Origin: Pseudomonadota bacterium
GTDB taxonomy: Bacteria; Desulfobacterota; Desulfobulbia; Desulfobulbales; Desulfocapsaceae
Direction: 5' to 3'
DNA length: 64,000 nt
NCBI GenBank assembly: GCA_018817385.1
Contig: JAHIUA010000021.1
Location: 29,765 to 93,764 of the forward strand
The translations under genes and the position numbers were made by a program. Positions 8,807-17,583 of the stretch are shown piece after piece. Below the pieces are notes generated by a model. That model was not told the DNA's origin, did not search any database, and saw nothing but the letters and a program-made list of their open reading frames with translations. Each line of letters begins with the position of its first letter. Position 1 is the stretch's first letter.

Positions 8807-9967
8807 TCACCACCCTCTCATGATGCTTTCGGGGTCAGTGATCGCACTTTTCCATGCTGGGAGAACAGTGCTGGCCATATAGGGAACAATGGTCAGAAAT
8901 GCCAGAGCGAAAATTTGATACATATCGATGTAGGGGGCGAGCTGGAGAGGGGGGAAGAGGACTGACCAGCCTTTGAGTACCGGGACGAGGAGCGGCGCTC
9001 CCAGGAGGAACACATGAATATAGGCCACAGATATTCCCAGGAGAAAGGAGGTGATCGAGATGACGGATCCTTCGCTGAGCTTGAGGGTCAAGATGTCGCT
9101 GGTGTCCCAGCCAATGGCTTTGAGTATGCCGATTTCCCGTTTTTCTTCGCCGCTGATGCCGGTGGCCTTGTCCCAGGCCAGGATGGAAAAGGCGATCAGG
9201 GATGAGGCAAAAATGGTGAGCATCATCCCGCTTCGCCAGTTGAAGACCGACTCGTAGGTGTGGAGGATTTCATTGATGGTGACTGGGCGTGTATCGGGGA
9301 ACAGTCGTTTTATTTTCTCAGCCACAAGCGGTATCTCTCTGGGATTGAAGACCTCCACTGTTATGTCCGTTGCCAGGCCGGCAGGCATAGCGAAAAATCC
9401 TTGCAGGTCTTTTTCGGTGAAGAGAATAAGATCGTTGGTCCATAAGTTTGAGCGGGCCTTGAACATTCCGTTTATTTCGCAGCTGTATCCGACCCCGGTG
9501 CTGTTTATCAACAACAGTTCGTCGCCGATTTCAGCGTTCTGGGCCTTAGCCACCCCCTGTCCGACTGTACATTCACCGTTTGCTGCCACCATTCTCCCCT
9601 CGACCATCTCAAGGGACGGCAGGTCCTGGTGGACAGCGAGTATGGTGTAGTTGGTCTGGTAGAGGCTGTCATAGTAATACCCCCACAATCTTGGGTTGAC
9701 GCGGCCCACCCCGGGGAGCTTGGCAATGTCTTGTGCGTAGTGTACTGGGATCGGGTCGTGGCGGCCGCCTGCCAGTCGTTGCACGACAATGTCGGGACCA
9801 TCTACCAGGACGTTTATGGCGATCTCTTTCAGCGAGTGGGTCAGGAGAAGGATGGAGGCAAGGGCTGCAATGGTAAATGAATAAATGATAATGATGGAAA
9901 AGTTCTTGAACTTCCTTCGGGCCAGTGAGCACAAACTATACTCAAGGATCTTCAGCAAGCGAGTCAT
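8807..9967 (-). CDS. FtsX-like ABC transporter permease
   Basis: The 386-residue protein has the MacB/FtsX plan: one N-terminal membrane helix (about 22-46), a large extracytoplasmic domain (about 50-235, with L-P-G-V-G-R-V-N-P), then three C-terminal helices (about 250-270, 300-330, 350-375) separated by E-I-G-I-L-K-A-I-G-W-D, the coupling-helix motif of this family. It works with the adjacent ATPase. Its ATG overlaps the TGA of the small upstream gene by four bases, indicating coupled translation in one operon running from the NosL genes to Sco. Confidence 0.92.
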   Translation of the reverse strand: MTRLLKILEYSLCSLARRKFKNFSIIIIYSFTIAALASILLLTHSLKEIAINVLVDGPDIVVQRLAGGRHDPIPVHYAQDIAKLPGVGRVNPRLWGYYYDSLYQTNYTILAVHQDLPSLEMVEGRMVAANGECTVGQGVAKAQNAEIGDELLLINSTGVGYSCEINGMFKARSNLWTNDLILFTEKDLQGFFAMPAGLATDITVEVFNPREIPLVAEKIKRLFPDTRPVTINEILHTYESVFNWRSGMMLTIFASSLIAFSILAWDKATGISGEEKREIGILKAIGWDTSDILTLKLSEGSVISITSFLLGISVAYIHVFLLGAPLLVPVLKGWSVLFPPLQLAPYIDMYQIFALAFLTIVPYMASTVLPAWKSAITDPESIMRGW

Positions 9968-10299
9968 CTGCTGCCCCCGAGAGGGCGTTTGCGAACGCGA
10001 AGGGTGGTGGATACGGCGGGCAGGCGGGGGGCAATGATGGATCCCGCAGGGAAGTGTTCAAAGGAGGCTGGGGCATCCTGAAAAGGGGAAAAAAAATCTG
10101 CCAGGGCTGGATGCCTGGTGTAGCGGGCCTCGGTCCAGAGGGCCAGGTCGGTAAGGGCCAGGCGGGCGACAAGGTCTTGGTTTGCTGCAAGCTCCTGGGT
10201 TATCCAGACCTGTTTCCCCTGTTGGCTGTGCAGGGCGAGAATGGCCAGGACGACGAGGAGGAAGGCGATGCAACTGAGAAAAAGGCGTGTCCGTATCAT
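9964..10299 (-). CDS. Small single-pass membrane protein, unknown
   Basis: A 111-residue protein starting M-I-R-T-R-L-F with one hydrophobic N-terminal segment (about 5-25), then a soluble tail rich in Ala, Leu and Pro that is probably periplasmic. I do not recognise a family. The ATG at 10299 is chosen because it places the hydrophobic segment at the N-terminus; the frame is open farther upstream but without hydrophobic logic. It overlaps the permease start by four bases, so it is likely co-translated and may be an accessory subunit of that ABC system. Confidence 0.65.
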   Translation of the reverse strand: MIRTRLFLSCIAFLLVVLAILALHSQQGKQVWITQELAANQDLVARLALTDLALWTEARYTRHPALADFFSPFQDAPASFEHFPAGSIIAPRLPAVSTTLRVRKRPLGGSR

Positions 10300-10569
10300 T
10301 TGCTGAGAGATTCTTGATCCTCTATGATCTGAGTGGATTGTCTGATTTTCGTAATTATTCAGGGGTATTTGTTTCGCAGAACCATAGCTTCTTGTAATTG
10401 CGACGATTGTAAGCTGAGCGGACAAAAAGCAATACCCTGCTGGAACTGGCTCATGTTGTTTCTCCCTGCCTTCTCGGTGCACAACATGAGGGGAGGCGTT
10501 GCAGCAGCTGATGAGGCAATAGTAGAGCAGATGAAGGGCTTTCGCTCTCCCTGCTTGGCCATGACTCTG

Positions 10570-11121
10570 TTATTTGTTGCCGGGGAGCATGTCGCTTGTG
10601 ACCTGATCGAAGGTGAGCAGGGCCTGACCTTTGTGATCGCGTTTAAAGGTCTCGGCAGCTTCCCTGGTGTGTATGGGGATCAGCTCTTTTCCCATCGGAC
10701 CGTAGACATCGCTTCCAGTGACAAAGAACAGCTTCTCTGCCTGTCGCATTTTTGTCGAATAATATTCGGTGACATAGATGCCGTTAATATTTGTTTTACT
10801 GCGAGCAGAACTGTCTTCAGGCAGACTCAGGTAGAAGTGGAACATGTCTTTGGGACCGTCAAAGAATTCTCGGGAGCCGTCGCTGAATTCAATTTGAGCC
10901 AACCAGTGGGGGTAGGGAGCGACAAACATTCCACAGATCGGACAGCGGTCGCGGGGCTCAGGCTTGACCGGTTCTGCTGCCAGGGGGAGAGAGTAGGAAA
11001 GAAAAAGAAGAAGGATGGCCAGGGGCAACAGAAAGCCAGTTTTGTTAAGGTCTTGGTGCAAGATGGTGTACTCCTGCTTCTCGTTTTGTTTCAGGTGTTG
11101 AGCGTCTTGAGCAATCGTCAT
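10570..11121 (-). CDS. nosL: NosL-like copper-binding protein
   Basis: NosL proteins bind Cu(I) and serve copper delivery, classically to nitrous oxide reductase. The mature part has D-R-C-P-I-C-G-M-F (the C-x2-C-G-M copper site), then F-S-D-G-S-R-E-F-F-D-G-P-K-D-M and two more typical Met/Tyr segments. Starting at ATG 11121 gives an untypical 28-residue tail before the signal peptide. TTG at 11061, nine bases after AGGAG, would give a cleaner signal sequence ending P-L-A-A and may be the true start. No lipobox cysteine is visible, unlike classical NosL. It directly follows a second NosL-like gene. Confidence 0.85.
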   Translation of the reverse strand: MTIAQDAQHLKQNEKQEYTILHQDLNKTGFLLPLAILLLFLSYSLPLAAEPVKPEPRDRCPICGMFVAPYPHWLAQIEFSDGSREFFDGPKDMFHFYLSLPEDSSARSKTNINGIYVTEYYSTKMRQAEKLFFVTGSDVYGPMGKELIPIHTREAAETFKRDHKGQALLTFDQVTSDMLPGNK

Positions 11122-11123
11122 GG

Positions 11124-11660
11124 TTAATGGTCATGGGTGGGGGTCATGTTCGAGTGTTCCATCGTCTCCATTTTTTTGTTTTGTCGCTTCCGGCGAATGC
11201 TCTTGCTGTCGCTGTCCATGTCTGCATAGCTTGCCTTCATTGCCTCATCAAAGGTGACAATGTTTCCGCCGTGGGTGGCGACAAAGGCAGCAGCAGCTGC
11301 ATCACTGCTAAATGCCCATTTTGGCCGTGATGACATGACCCCTTTCCTGTCGCCACCCAGGATCCAGATGGCACCTTCGGCAGCAATGAGCTCTTTCGTG
11401 TCGTAGTCTCCAACTTTGATGGCGGCAGGAGTGGCATTGATCTTCTGGGCGAGGTCGATGGCGGTACAGTGGATGGAGCAAGTGGGGACGGTGCTGCCGT
11501 CATCGTATTCAATCAGCATTCTGCTGTGGGCAAACTTGTGACGATCCATGCCGCAGTACTGGCAGGCAGGGTAGATAAGAGTGTCCTTTGCTTGTTCGGC
11601 AGAGAGTGGGCTGGAGAAAAAAAATGTCCCCATCAGGAGAAGAAAAATAATTGATTTCAT
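11124..11660 (-). CDS. nosL: Second NosL-like copper-binding protein with His/Met-rich tail
   Basis: The 178-residue protein starts with a signal peptide (M-K-S-I-I-F-L-L-L-M ... S-A-E) and carries C-Q-Y-C-G-M-D-R, again the C-x2-C-G-M site, plus C-S-I-H-C in the next strand, a second potential metal site. The C-terminus is a basic linker followed by M-E-T-M-E-H-S-N-M-T-P-T-H-D-H, a Met/His-rich tail well suited to copper binding. It is the first gene of the minus-strand cluster and ends two bases before the next NosL start. Two divergent NosL paralogues side by side, with no nosZ or nosDFY here, suggest another copper target. Confidence 0.88.
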   Translation of the reverse strand: MKSIIFLLLMGTFFFSSPLSAEQAKDTLIYPACQYCGMDRHKFAHSRMLIEYDDGSTVPTCSIHCTAIDLAQKINATPAAIKVGDYDTKELIAAEGAIWILGGDRKGVMSSRPKWAFSSDAAAAAFVATHGGNIVTFDEAMKASYADMDSDSKSIRRKRQNKKMETMEHSNMTPTHDH

Positions 11661-11883
11661 TGGCGGGCTCCTTGGGTTGAATTTTGTAGGATAGCATAGC
11701 TGAATTAAATGGACAGGTCAAGGCCCCCCTGTTTCTGATGGGGGGACGATTGTCGGAATGGACAAGATTCTGTGAAAGGAGAAGGCGCCTGGGGAAGAGC
11801 GATGATCTTGGTGACAGGGGGGGGGCTTGTGGGCGGGAAGGGTCGCTGTAATTGTTTACGATGCGGGAAAATGATATCTATGG

Positions 11884-11929
11884 GAAGAAAAACGGCCGCC
11901 CCTGCAAGAAGGATGGGAGAAGCAGGGGC
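11884..11929 (-). terminator. Rho-independent terminator of glnK-amtB
   Basis: On the minus strand GCCCCTGC (11922-11929) pairs perfectly with GCAGGGGC (11898-11905) across a 16-base loop, and the 3' side continues GGCCGTTTTTCTT. It lies 18 bases beyond the amtB stop codon. Confidence 0.85.
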
Positions 11930-11946
11930 AGCCGAGGAGGAGCTCG

Positions 11947-13275
11947 TTAGTTGATGGTTTGAAAATCGTTATAGGCGTGGGTACCATGCTCAGTGACATC
12001 TACACCCATCAGTTCGTCTTCCTTGCTGATGCGCAGGCCAATGGTCATGTCAATTATCTTGAAGAGGATAAAGGCTACACCGAAAGACCAGACAAACGCT
12101 GCACCGATACCGATAAGCTGGGTGGTGAGGATCTTGATCGTAGGGCCGCCCATATTGAACAGGCCTGCTGCCAGGGTGCCCCATGCACCACAGACACCGT
12201 GAACAGAGACTGCACCGACCGGATCATCAATATGCATGCGATCGATCACCACGACGGAGATGACAACCAGAATTCCGGAGACGGCACCGATGATGGTGGC
12301 ACTCGTCGGGGAGACATTGGCACATCCGGCGGTAATACCAACCAGTCCGGCCAGGGCACCGTTAAGACTCATACCGATATCCGGCTTTTTAAACATGAGC
12401 CAGGAGGTGAACATCGCAAAAATTGCTCCGCAGGCTGCAGAGAGGTTGGTGGTGACAAAGATCATGGCGATAGAGCTGTCACCGGTAGTGGTTGAGCCGG
12501 GGTTGAAGCCGAACCAACCCAGCCAGAGAATGAAAACACCAATGGCGGCCATGGGGATATTATGACCGGGGATGGCTCGGACTTCTCCCTTCTTTCCATA
12601 CTTCCCAAGACGCGGGCCAAGAACGATGGCACCAGCGAGTGCCGCCCAGCCGCCGATGGAGTGGACCACGGTGGAGCCGGCAAAATCGATAAAACCCATA
12701 CCTTCCAGCCAGCCGCTGCCGTTCAGAAGTGATCCCCAGGCCCAGGAGCCGAAGACCGGATAGATGAAGGCGCAGACCATAAAGGAATAGACCAGGTAGC
12801 CGGTAAATTTTGTCCGCTCTGCCATGGCACCGGAGACGATGGTTGCGGCAGTGGCGGCAAAGACACACTGGAACATCCAGAAGGCAAGGACCCATGGGTC
12901 GCTGTCAGGTCCGCCCCAACCGGAGAGAAAGAATCCATCTGTGCCGAACCAGCCGGTCTTGTTGGTGCCGAACATAATGGCGAATCCTACGGCCCAGAAG
13001 GCCACTGAACCCATGGAAAAGTCCATGAGATTCTTCATCATGATATTCACTGCGCTTTTTGCCCTGGTGAACCCGGACTCGACCATGGCAAATCCGGCCT
13101 GCATGAAAAAAACCAGACAGGCGGCGATGAGGGTCCAGACGTAGTTCAAGTTGGTCTGAAGAAGGTCGATGGCTTCTTTGTTGGTGGTGCTGGTGATTTC
13201 GATCACTTCCTCACCGCCGAAGGCAATGGTGGGGATGATTAGTAGAAGGGCAAGGGCCCATGCTGTTTTTTTCAC
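11947..13275 (-). CDS. amtB: Ammonium transporter AmtB
   Basis: Trimeric channel for ammonium/ammonia uptake. The 442-residue protein has a cleavable-type signal sequence (M-K-K-T-A-W ... A-F-G-G), then the family's eleven membrane segments. The paired pore histidines are visible in V-V-H-S-I-G-G-W and S-V-H-G-V-C-G-A-W-G, and the family signature D-F-A-G-S-T-V-V-H is intact. It lies 47 bases downstream of glnK, the usual order, and shares its sigma-54 promoter. The C-terminal cytoplasmic tail (E-D-E-L-M-G-V-D-V-T-E-H-G) is the part that GlnK binds. A strong terminator follows. Confidence 0.97.
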   Translation of the reverse strand: MKKTAWALALLLIIPTIAFGGEEVIEITSTTNKEAIDLLQTNLNYVWTLIAACLVFFMQAGFAMVESGFTRAKSAVNIMMKNLMDFSMGSVAFWAVGFAIMFGTNKTGWFGTDGFFLSGWGGPDSDPWVLAFWMFQCVFAATAATIVSGAMAERTKFTGYLVYSFMVCAFIYPVFGSWAWGSLLNGSGWLEGMGFIDFAGSTVVHSIGGWAALAGAIVLGPRLGKYGKKGEVRAIPGHNIPMAAIGVFILWLGWFGFNPGSTTTGDSSIAMIFVTTNLSAACGAIFAMFTSWLMFKKPDIGMSLNGALAGLVGITAGCANVSPTSATIIGAVSGILVVISVVVIDRMHIDDPVGAVSVHGVCGAWGTLAAGLFNMGGPTIKILTTQLIGIGAAFVWSFGVAFILFKIIDMTIGLRISKEDELMGVDVTEHGTHAYNDFQTIN

Positions 13276-13322
13276 GAGAAAAACCTCCTGTGTCTATAGT
13301 AAATGAGTCCTGCTTTTTCTGT

Positions 13323-13682
<360 letters not shown>

Positions 13683-13715
13683 TTAGTCCTGTTTCTGTCT
13701 TGTCGTAAAGGTAAA

Positions 13716-13732
13716 AGCAAGTCATGTGCCAA
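13716..13732 (-). promoter_or_regulatory. Sigma-54 (-24/-12) promoter of glnK-amtB
   Basis: The minus strand reads TTGGCAC, five bases, TTGCT: GG and GC are exactly ten bases apart, a near-perfect RpoN consensus. It lies about 55 bases upstream of the glnK ATG. Confidence 0.9.
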
Positions 13733-14095
13733 CCGCGCGAGTAAGAGATTTATTTACGTAATTATATGTTTTTCCTTTATTTTGTTTTTTGGGTCTTTTC
13801 TTGGATGTAGAAAACATTACAAATATGTACCATAAGGGTTTTGTAAAATTACAATAACGTGCACCTGCCGTGCTGCCTTGCTGCGAACAGGTGCTTTGCC
13901 TGGCATTTTTTTTGAATCGATGAAAAAAGGGGGGTGAGAAAAAAAAGCCTTGAATTAAGCTGTAGATAGCAGAGAATAAGAGGAGGTGTTTGCTGGCGGA
14001 GGTGGAAGAAACAACTTGTCCGCCTTAATAATTTAAAAAAACTCGGCAGTTGAGATCTCTCCTGGCCGGATGGAAAAAATAGAGGTTTAGTAGTG
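13733..14095. other. Divergent intergenic region upstream of glnK and the 14.1-kb membrane protein
   Basis: AT-rich spacer. The RpoN promoter (13716-13732) lies at its left edge. GCACCTG (13861-13867) and CAGGTGC (13888-13894) form a 7-bp inverted repeat 129 bp upstream of the promoter's -24 element, a position where an NtrC-type enhancer might sit, although the half-site spacing is not the classical one. No gene seen. Confidence 0.4.
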
Positions 14096-14428
14096 ATGAA
14101 TGATTTTTTTGCAAAGATCCTCGACTGGTTCGAGTCGACTCACCTCCAGGAACAGGTGAAAGATGTAGACGTTAGCGGGCTTTTTACCAATCCCTGGTTT
14201 CTGGTACCTTTTATTCTTGTGGTTGGTTATCTCCTCTACAAACAGGGTTGGAAAGATCTCATTGTCATATCCATATTTATTGCTGTGTGGTGGGTGAGCG
14301 GTACTGAATACATGGACACCCTGATCGTCAATGGAGAGTTGCAGATTAACAAAATTTTACCCGTACTCTTTGGCGGCGCTACCGTGCTGGGCGTTGTCAT
14401 CTATATGTTTTTTGGACGGTCAGATTGA
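14096..14428 (+). CDS. Small membrane protein with three predicted helices, unknown
   Basis: A 110-residue protein that I do not recognise. After an amphipathic N-terminus (D-F-F-A-K-I-L-D-W-F) come hydrophobic segments at about 33-50 (W-F-L-V-P-F-I-L-V-V-G-Y), 54-69 and 88-105. A GTG at 14093 directly precedes the ATG; AGAGG lies ten bases upstream of the ATG. It stands alone, 90 bases before the next plus-strand gene, and may share a transcript with it. Confidence 0.7.
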   Translation: MNDFFAKILDWFESTHLQEQVKDVDVSGLFTNPWFLVPFILVVGYLLYKQGWKDLIVISIFIAVWWVSGTEYMDTLIVNGELQINKILPVLFGGATVLGVVIYMFFGRSD

Positions 14429-14518
14429 AGGCTGTTGTCTGAGTGAGGGCATTTTTTTTGTGATAAAAAGACGCGTGGGTTGCTGGAGAAATTTAGGAAA
14501 TCAGTTCTAAGGCGCTAA

Positions 14519-15598
14519 ATGCAGTTTCGTAACGGTATCTTCATCATTACTGAAGAAAAATATTGTCCCTTATATAATGTTGGGGAAATATTGGAGCTTG
14601 ATGAGGGGGTTCTCAAGCTGCCGGCAGCCAAACCGACATGTCTTACTCTGACGAAGGATCTTATAGAATTGGCCTCGGAAGATATTGTTTTTGAACAGTA
14701 TCTCCAGGGTAGTAGACAGAAAACTAAATTTGAGTGCGGCGGTTGTACCGGTATTATCCGTTTTGAGTTTAAGAAGGAAAAAGAGTACGCCACCATTCAG
14801 ATGAAGCTTCTCGCTGCTGCCGAGCGTCGGGAGAAGCTGAAATCCACTGCCCGCTTTGCAGGACTCCTCCGCACCATCGATATCTTTCAGCCTTTGTCTG
14901 ATGATGATCTGCTTGATCTGGCGACCATGTTGAAACTTGAGGATTTTAATTGGGGATTTCCTATTCTTCAGAAGGGGGAGCCGGCGTCCAATCTCTTTAT
15001 TATCATTTCCGGTCGGGTAGAGGTGATGGACGAGGATGGAGTGACCCTTGCCGAGATGGGGAGGGGTGAAGTTTTTGGTGAGATGAGTTTGTTGTCTGGG
15101 GACCGTGTCACGACAACGATCATGGCCATGGAGCCGTGTATGATAGCCAGTCTCAGTCAGAAAAATTTTCGTCATGTCCTTAATCGGTTCCCCGCCCTTC
15201 AGGTCTTTTTCTATAAACTTCTGGTGGGGAGAATCACTGCGATTAATTTCCAAAGAGCAGAAGAGCTGACCTCTGGAATGGTTGGCCAACTGGCCGACAT
15301 TCCACCCATTGAATTGTGCCAGATGATAAATTCAAATCAGAAAACCGGTCGCCTGAAACTGGAATCCGGGCAGAGAAAGGCATACCTTCTTTTTAATGAA
15401 GGGGAACTGGTCTTTGCCTCTTGCAATGGCAAACAGGGGAAGGAGGCATTTTACGAGGCACTTGCCGTTTCTGATGGTCGATTTAAATTTGTTCATGGTC
15501 TGAGTTTCCAGGAGATGGAACTGGATGTCATCGGTGGTTTCATGGGTATGCTCATGGAAGGGATGCAACGTATAGATGATACTGCGGCCAAGGGCTAA
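14519..15598 (+). CDS. Cyclic-nucleotide-binding domain plus DUF4388 regulator
   Basis: The 359-residue protein has three parts. Residues 1-110 are an unrecognised domain ending in F-E-C-G-G-C-T-G, a possible zinc or redox C-x2-C. Residues about 118-240 are a cNMP-binding beta-barrel of the Crp type (I-L-Q-K-G-E-P-A-S-N-L-F-I-I-I-S-G-R-V; G-E-V-F-G-E-M-S-L-L-S-G). Residues about 252-350 match DUF4388/PATAN (L-C-Q-M-I-N-S-N-Q-K-T-G-R-L; L-F-N-E-G-E-L-V-F-A). There is no helix-turn-helix, so it should act through protein contacts, perhaps in two-component or motility signalling as is common for PATAN proteins in deltaproteobacteria. Ligand unknown. Confidence 0.85.
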   Translation: MQFRNGIFIITEEKYCPLYNVGEILELDEGVLKLPAAKPTCLTLTKDLIELASEDIVFEQYLQGSRQKTKFECGGCTGIIRFEFKKEKEYATIQMKLLAAAERREKLKSTARFAGLLRTIDIFQPLSDDDLLDLATMLKLEDFNWGFPILQKGEPASNLFIIISGRVEVMDEDGVTLAEMGRGEVFGEMSLLSGDRVTTTIMAMEPCMIASLSQKNFRHVLNRFPALQVFFYKLLVGRITAINFQRAEELTSGMVGQLADIPPIELCQMINSNQKTGRLKLESGQRKAYLLFNEGELVFASCNGKQGKEAFYEALAVSDGRFKFVHGLSFQEMELDVIGGFMGMLMEGMQRIDDTAAKG

Positions 15599-15898
15599 AA
15601 GAAAGTGCTTGGAAAATCGTTTTCTTTGGCCTTGCTGCCAATCTCCAGTCTCTGCTGGCCCAAAGTGCTCTTCAGGCCTTGGATCACCCATATGAGGTAG
15701 TTTTGACGTCTGTCTTCTGCTTTACCAGCCCTCCACGAATTTGACTTTTTGTAAGCCTCCTCTTTTCTTCCTTTCATCTCCATGGCTCTCCCTGTAAGAT
15801 ATGATGCTGGCAAACGCTTAGCCTGGGGTTGGTCCAGCTGTTGACAGCAACCTATTGAATTGTGAAGAGAATAACACGAAAAACAAAGGAGTGCAGAG
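15599..15898 (+). other. Intergenic region upstream of ferritin
   Basis: No gene recognised. TTGACA near 15841 resembles a -35 box, but the sequence 17 bases on is a poor -10. An AAAGGAG ribosome site lies just before the ferritin ATG. Confidence 0.35.
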
Positions 15899-16402
15899 AT
15901 GAAAAAGAAGATGGAGAAGGTCCTCAATAATCAGGTCAATGCAGAATTATATTCCAGTTACCTCTATTTGGCCATGGAGTCTTACTTTCAGTCAATCAGT
16001 CTCTCCGGCTTTGCTATCTGGATGCGTGGTCAGGTGCAGGAAGAGATGTTTCATGGTATGAAAATTTATGATTACGTCCACGAGCGGGGCGGCAGAGTCC
16101 AGTTTGAGGCCATTGCCAAACCGGAGACGCAGTGGGAATCACCCTTGGCTGCCTTTGAACATATCCTGGCCCATGAGGAGAAGGTAACGCAGATGATCAA
16201 CGACCTTATTGATGTCGCTCTTGATATTCGTGATCATGCGGCCAAGGCCTTTCTCGACTGGTTTATCATGGAGCAGGTTGAGGAAGAGGCTACTGTTGGT
16301 GAGATTGTCAATCGTCTTCGTCTCATAGGCGATGATTCCAGTGGCTTGCTTCTCCTTGACACGGAGCTGGCCAAGCGAGTCTTTACCTTGCCGCAAAAGT
16401 GA
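15899..16402 (+). CDS. ftnA: Ferritin (FtnA-like, non-haem)
   Basis: Iron-storage cage protein with ferroxidase activity. The 167-residue length and sequence fit bacterial ferritins: N-A-E-L-Y-S-S-Y-L-Y-L-A-M-E (helix A glutamate), E-E-M-F-H-G-M-K (Glu and His of the diiron site) and D-W-F-I-M-E-Q-V-E-E-E (helix D). AAAGGAG stands eight bases before the ATG. It is monocistronic, with about 290 bases of spacer before the next gene. In an anaerobe it likely protects against iron and oxygen stress. Confidence 0.93.
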   Translation: MKKKMEKVLNNQVNAELYSSYLYLAMESYFQSISLSGFAIWMRGQVQEEMFHGMKIYDYVHERGGRVQFEAIAKPETQWESPLAAFEHILAHEEKVTQMINDLIDVALDIRDHAAKAFLDWFIMEQVEEEATVGEIVNRLRLIGDDSSGLLLLDTELAKRVFTLPQK

Positions 16403-16690
16403 TGGCGTAGTATCGGTTCTTCATCTGCACTCGACTGTTCGTCGTTTTTGCGCACTGGCATGGAGCTGTGATGGGGGGCTCCTTACTCCAAAAGGAGATA
16501 CCATGGAGAGGAAATCTTTCGCATTGTTGCCCTTCTCCTTCCTACTCTTTGAGAATCGAACTGGTTACCACTCTCTCAAATGGGATCCGCTGATACCCTA
16601 CAGCTGGAGTAGAGAGTATGATCTTGTTTTCTTCTCATGAGTGCTTACTATTTTTCTCCATCTTGATTTTCGTTAAGGAGGAGGCCGCAG
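16403..16690 (+). other. Spacer after ferritin
   Basis: About 290 bases with no convincing gene. CTCCTT and AAGGAG near 16480-16497 form a short hairpin without a T-run. AAGGAGGAGG precedes the next start. Confidence 0.35.
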
Positions 16691-17395
16691 ATGAATAGAA
16701 AGATAAAAAAACAGGTCCTGACCGTTCTGGCGGGCAGTGATCTGGAGGAGATACGTCGGGAACTTGGCAAGTATGATGAACATGGCTTGGTCAATCCTCT
16801 TTTTTCTGCCCTGCTTCGGCCTGAGGAGATGCTGCGCTGGCATACGGTTACCCTGTTCGGCGAGGTGGTATCACGTCTCGCAGAGAAGGATATGGAGGCA
16901 GCACGTATCGTTATGCGCCGTTTTCTCTGGAGTCTTAATGACGAATCGGGTGGTATTGGCTGGGGATCACCCGAGGCCATGGCCGAGGCAATGGTTCATC
17001 ACAACAGGTTGTGTGCTGAATATCTGCATATGCTGATCTCCTATATGCTTCCAGATGGGGCGCTGGAGCATCAGGACGGGAATTACCTTGAGTTACCTGA
17101 GTTGCAGCGGGGACTGCTCTGGGGGATTGGCAGACTGGCTGAAAAACGTGCGGCCTTGTTGAGAGAAAAGGAGGTTGTTCCAAGCCTCCTCACCTACCTC
17201 TCCTCTCCAGATTCTGCAGTACGGGGATTGGCTGCTCGTGCCCTGGGCCTGCTCCAAGCCTTCCCGGCAGTGGAGGAATTAAAGCGGCTCTCAGGTGACA
17301 GAGGGCAAGTGAGAGTCTATCAAGAGGGAGTGGTGGTGCTTACCACCGTTACGGCACTGGCAGCAGAGGCCTTGGCCAGATTTGAAAACAGTTGA
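16691..17395 (+). CDS. DVU0298-type HEAT-repeat protein
   Basis: The 234-residue protein is helical and soluble. Its N-terminal half has the conserved blocks W-H-T-V-T-L-F-G-E, M-R-R-F-L-W-S-L-N-D-E-S-G-G-I-G-W-G-S-P-E-A and H-H-N-R-L-C-A-E-Y that I associate with the DVU0298 family of sulfate reducers and relatives. The C-terminal half holds HEAT-like repeats (S-P-D-S-A-V-R-G-L-A-A-R-A-L-G). Biochemical role unknown; the family is a lineage marker more than a functional clue. A strong AAGGAGGAGG site precedes ATG. A scaffold role would fit the repeats but is not shown. Confidence 0.8.
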   Translation: MNRKIKKQVLTVLAGSDLEEIRRELGKYDEHGLVNPLFSALLRPEEMLRWHTVTLFGEVVSRLAEKDMEAARIVMRRFLWSLNDESGGIGWGSPEAMAEAMVHHNRLCAEYLHMLISYMLPDGALEHQDGNYLELPELQRGLLWGIGRLAEKRAALLREKEVVPSLLTYLSSPDSAVRGLAARALGLLQAFPAVEELKRLSGDRGQVRVYQEGVVVLTTVTALAAEALARFENS

Positions 17396-17583
17396 GCGGT
17401 GTTACTTGACCAGCGCAATCTTTTTGTTTTGCCGACTCGGCAGGGAGGGGAACTCTCTTTCCGGGAGGCAAGAACAAGGTGAATTTCATCCGAGGGCCTG
17501 TCGTCACGCCTCTGGTAACCCCTTTTTTGCAATGTTTGTGCCCTTAGGGCAGAAGTTTTATAAAAGCGTATGACAGTGATACT

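Noticed and set aside
10359..10562. 67-codon minus-strand frame between nosL and the small membrane protein
   Set aside because: No ribosome site and no recognisable feature; kept as non-coding spacer.
13861..13894. 7-bp inverted repeat as a terminator
   Set aside because: No plus-strand gene ends before it, and the T-run is too far from the stem.
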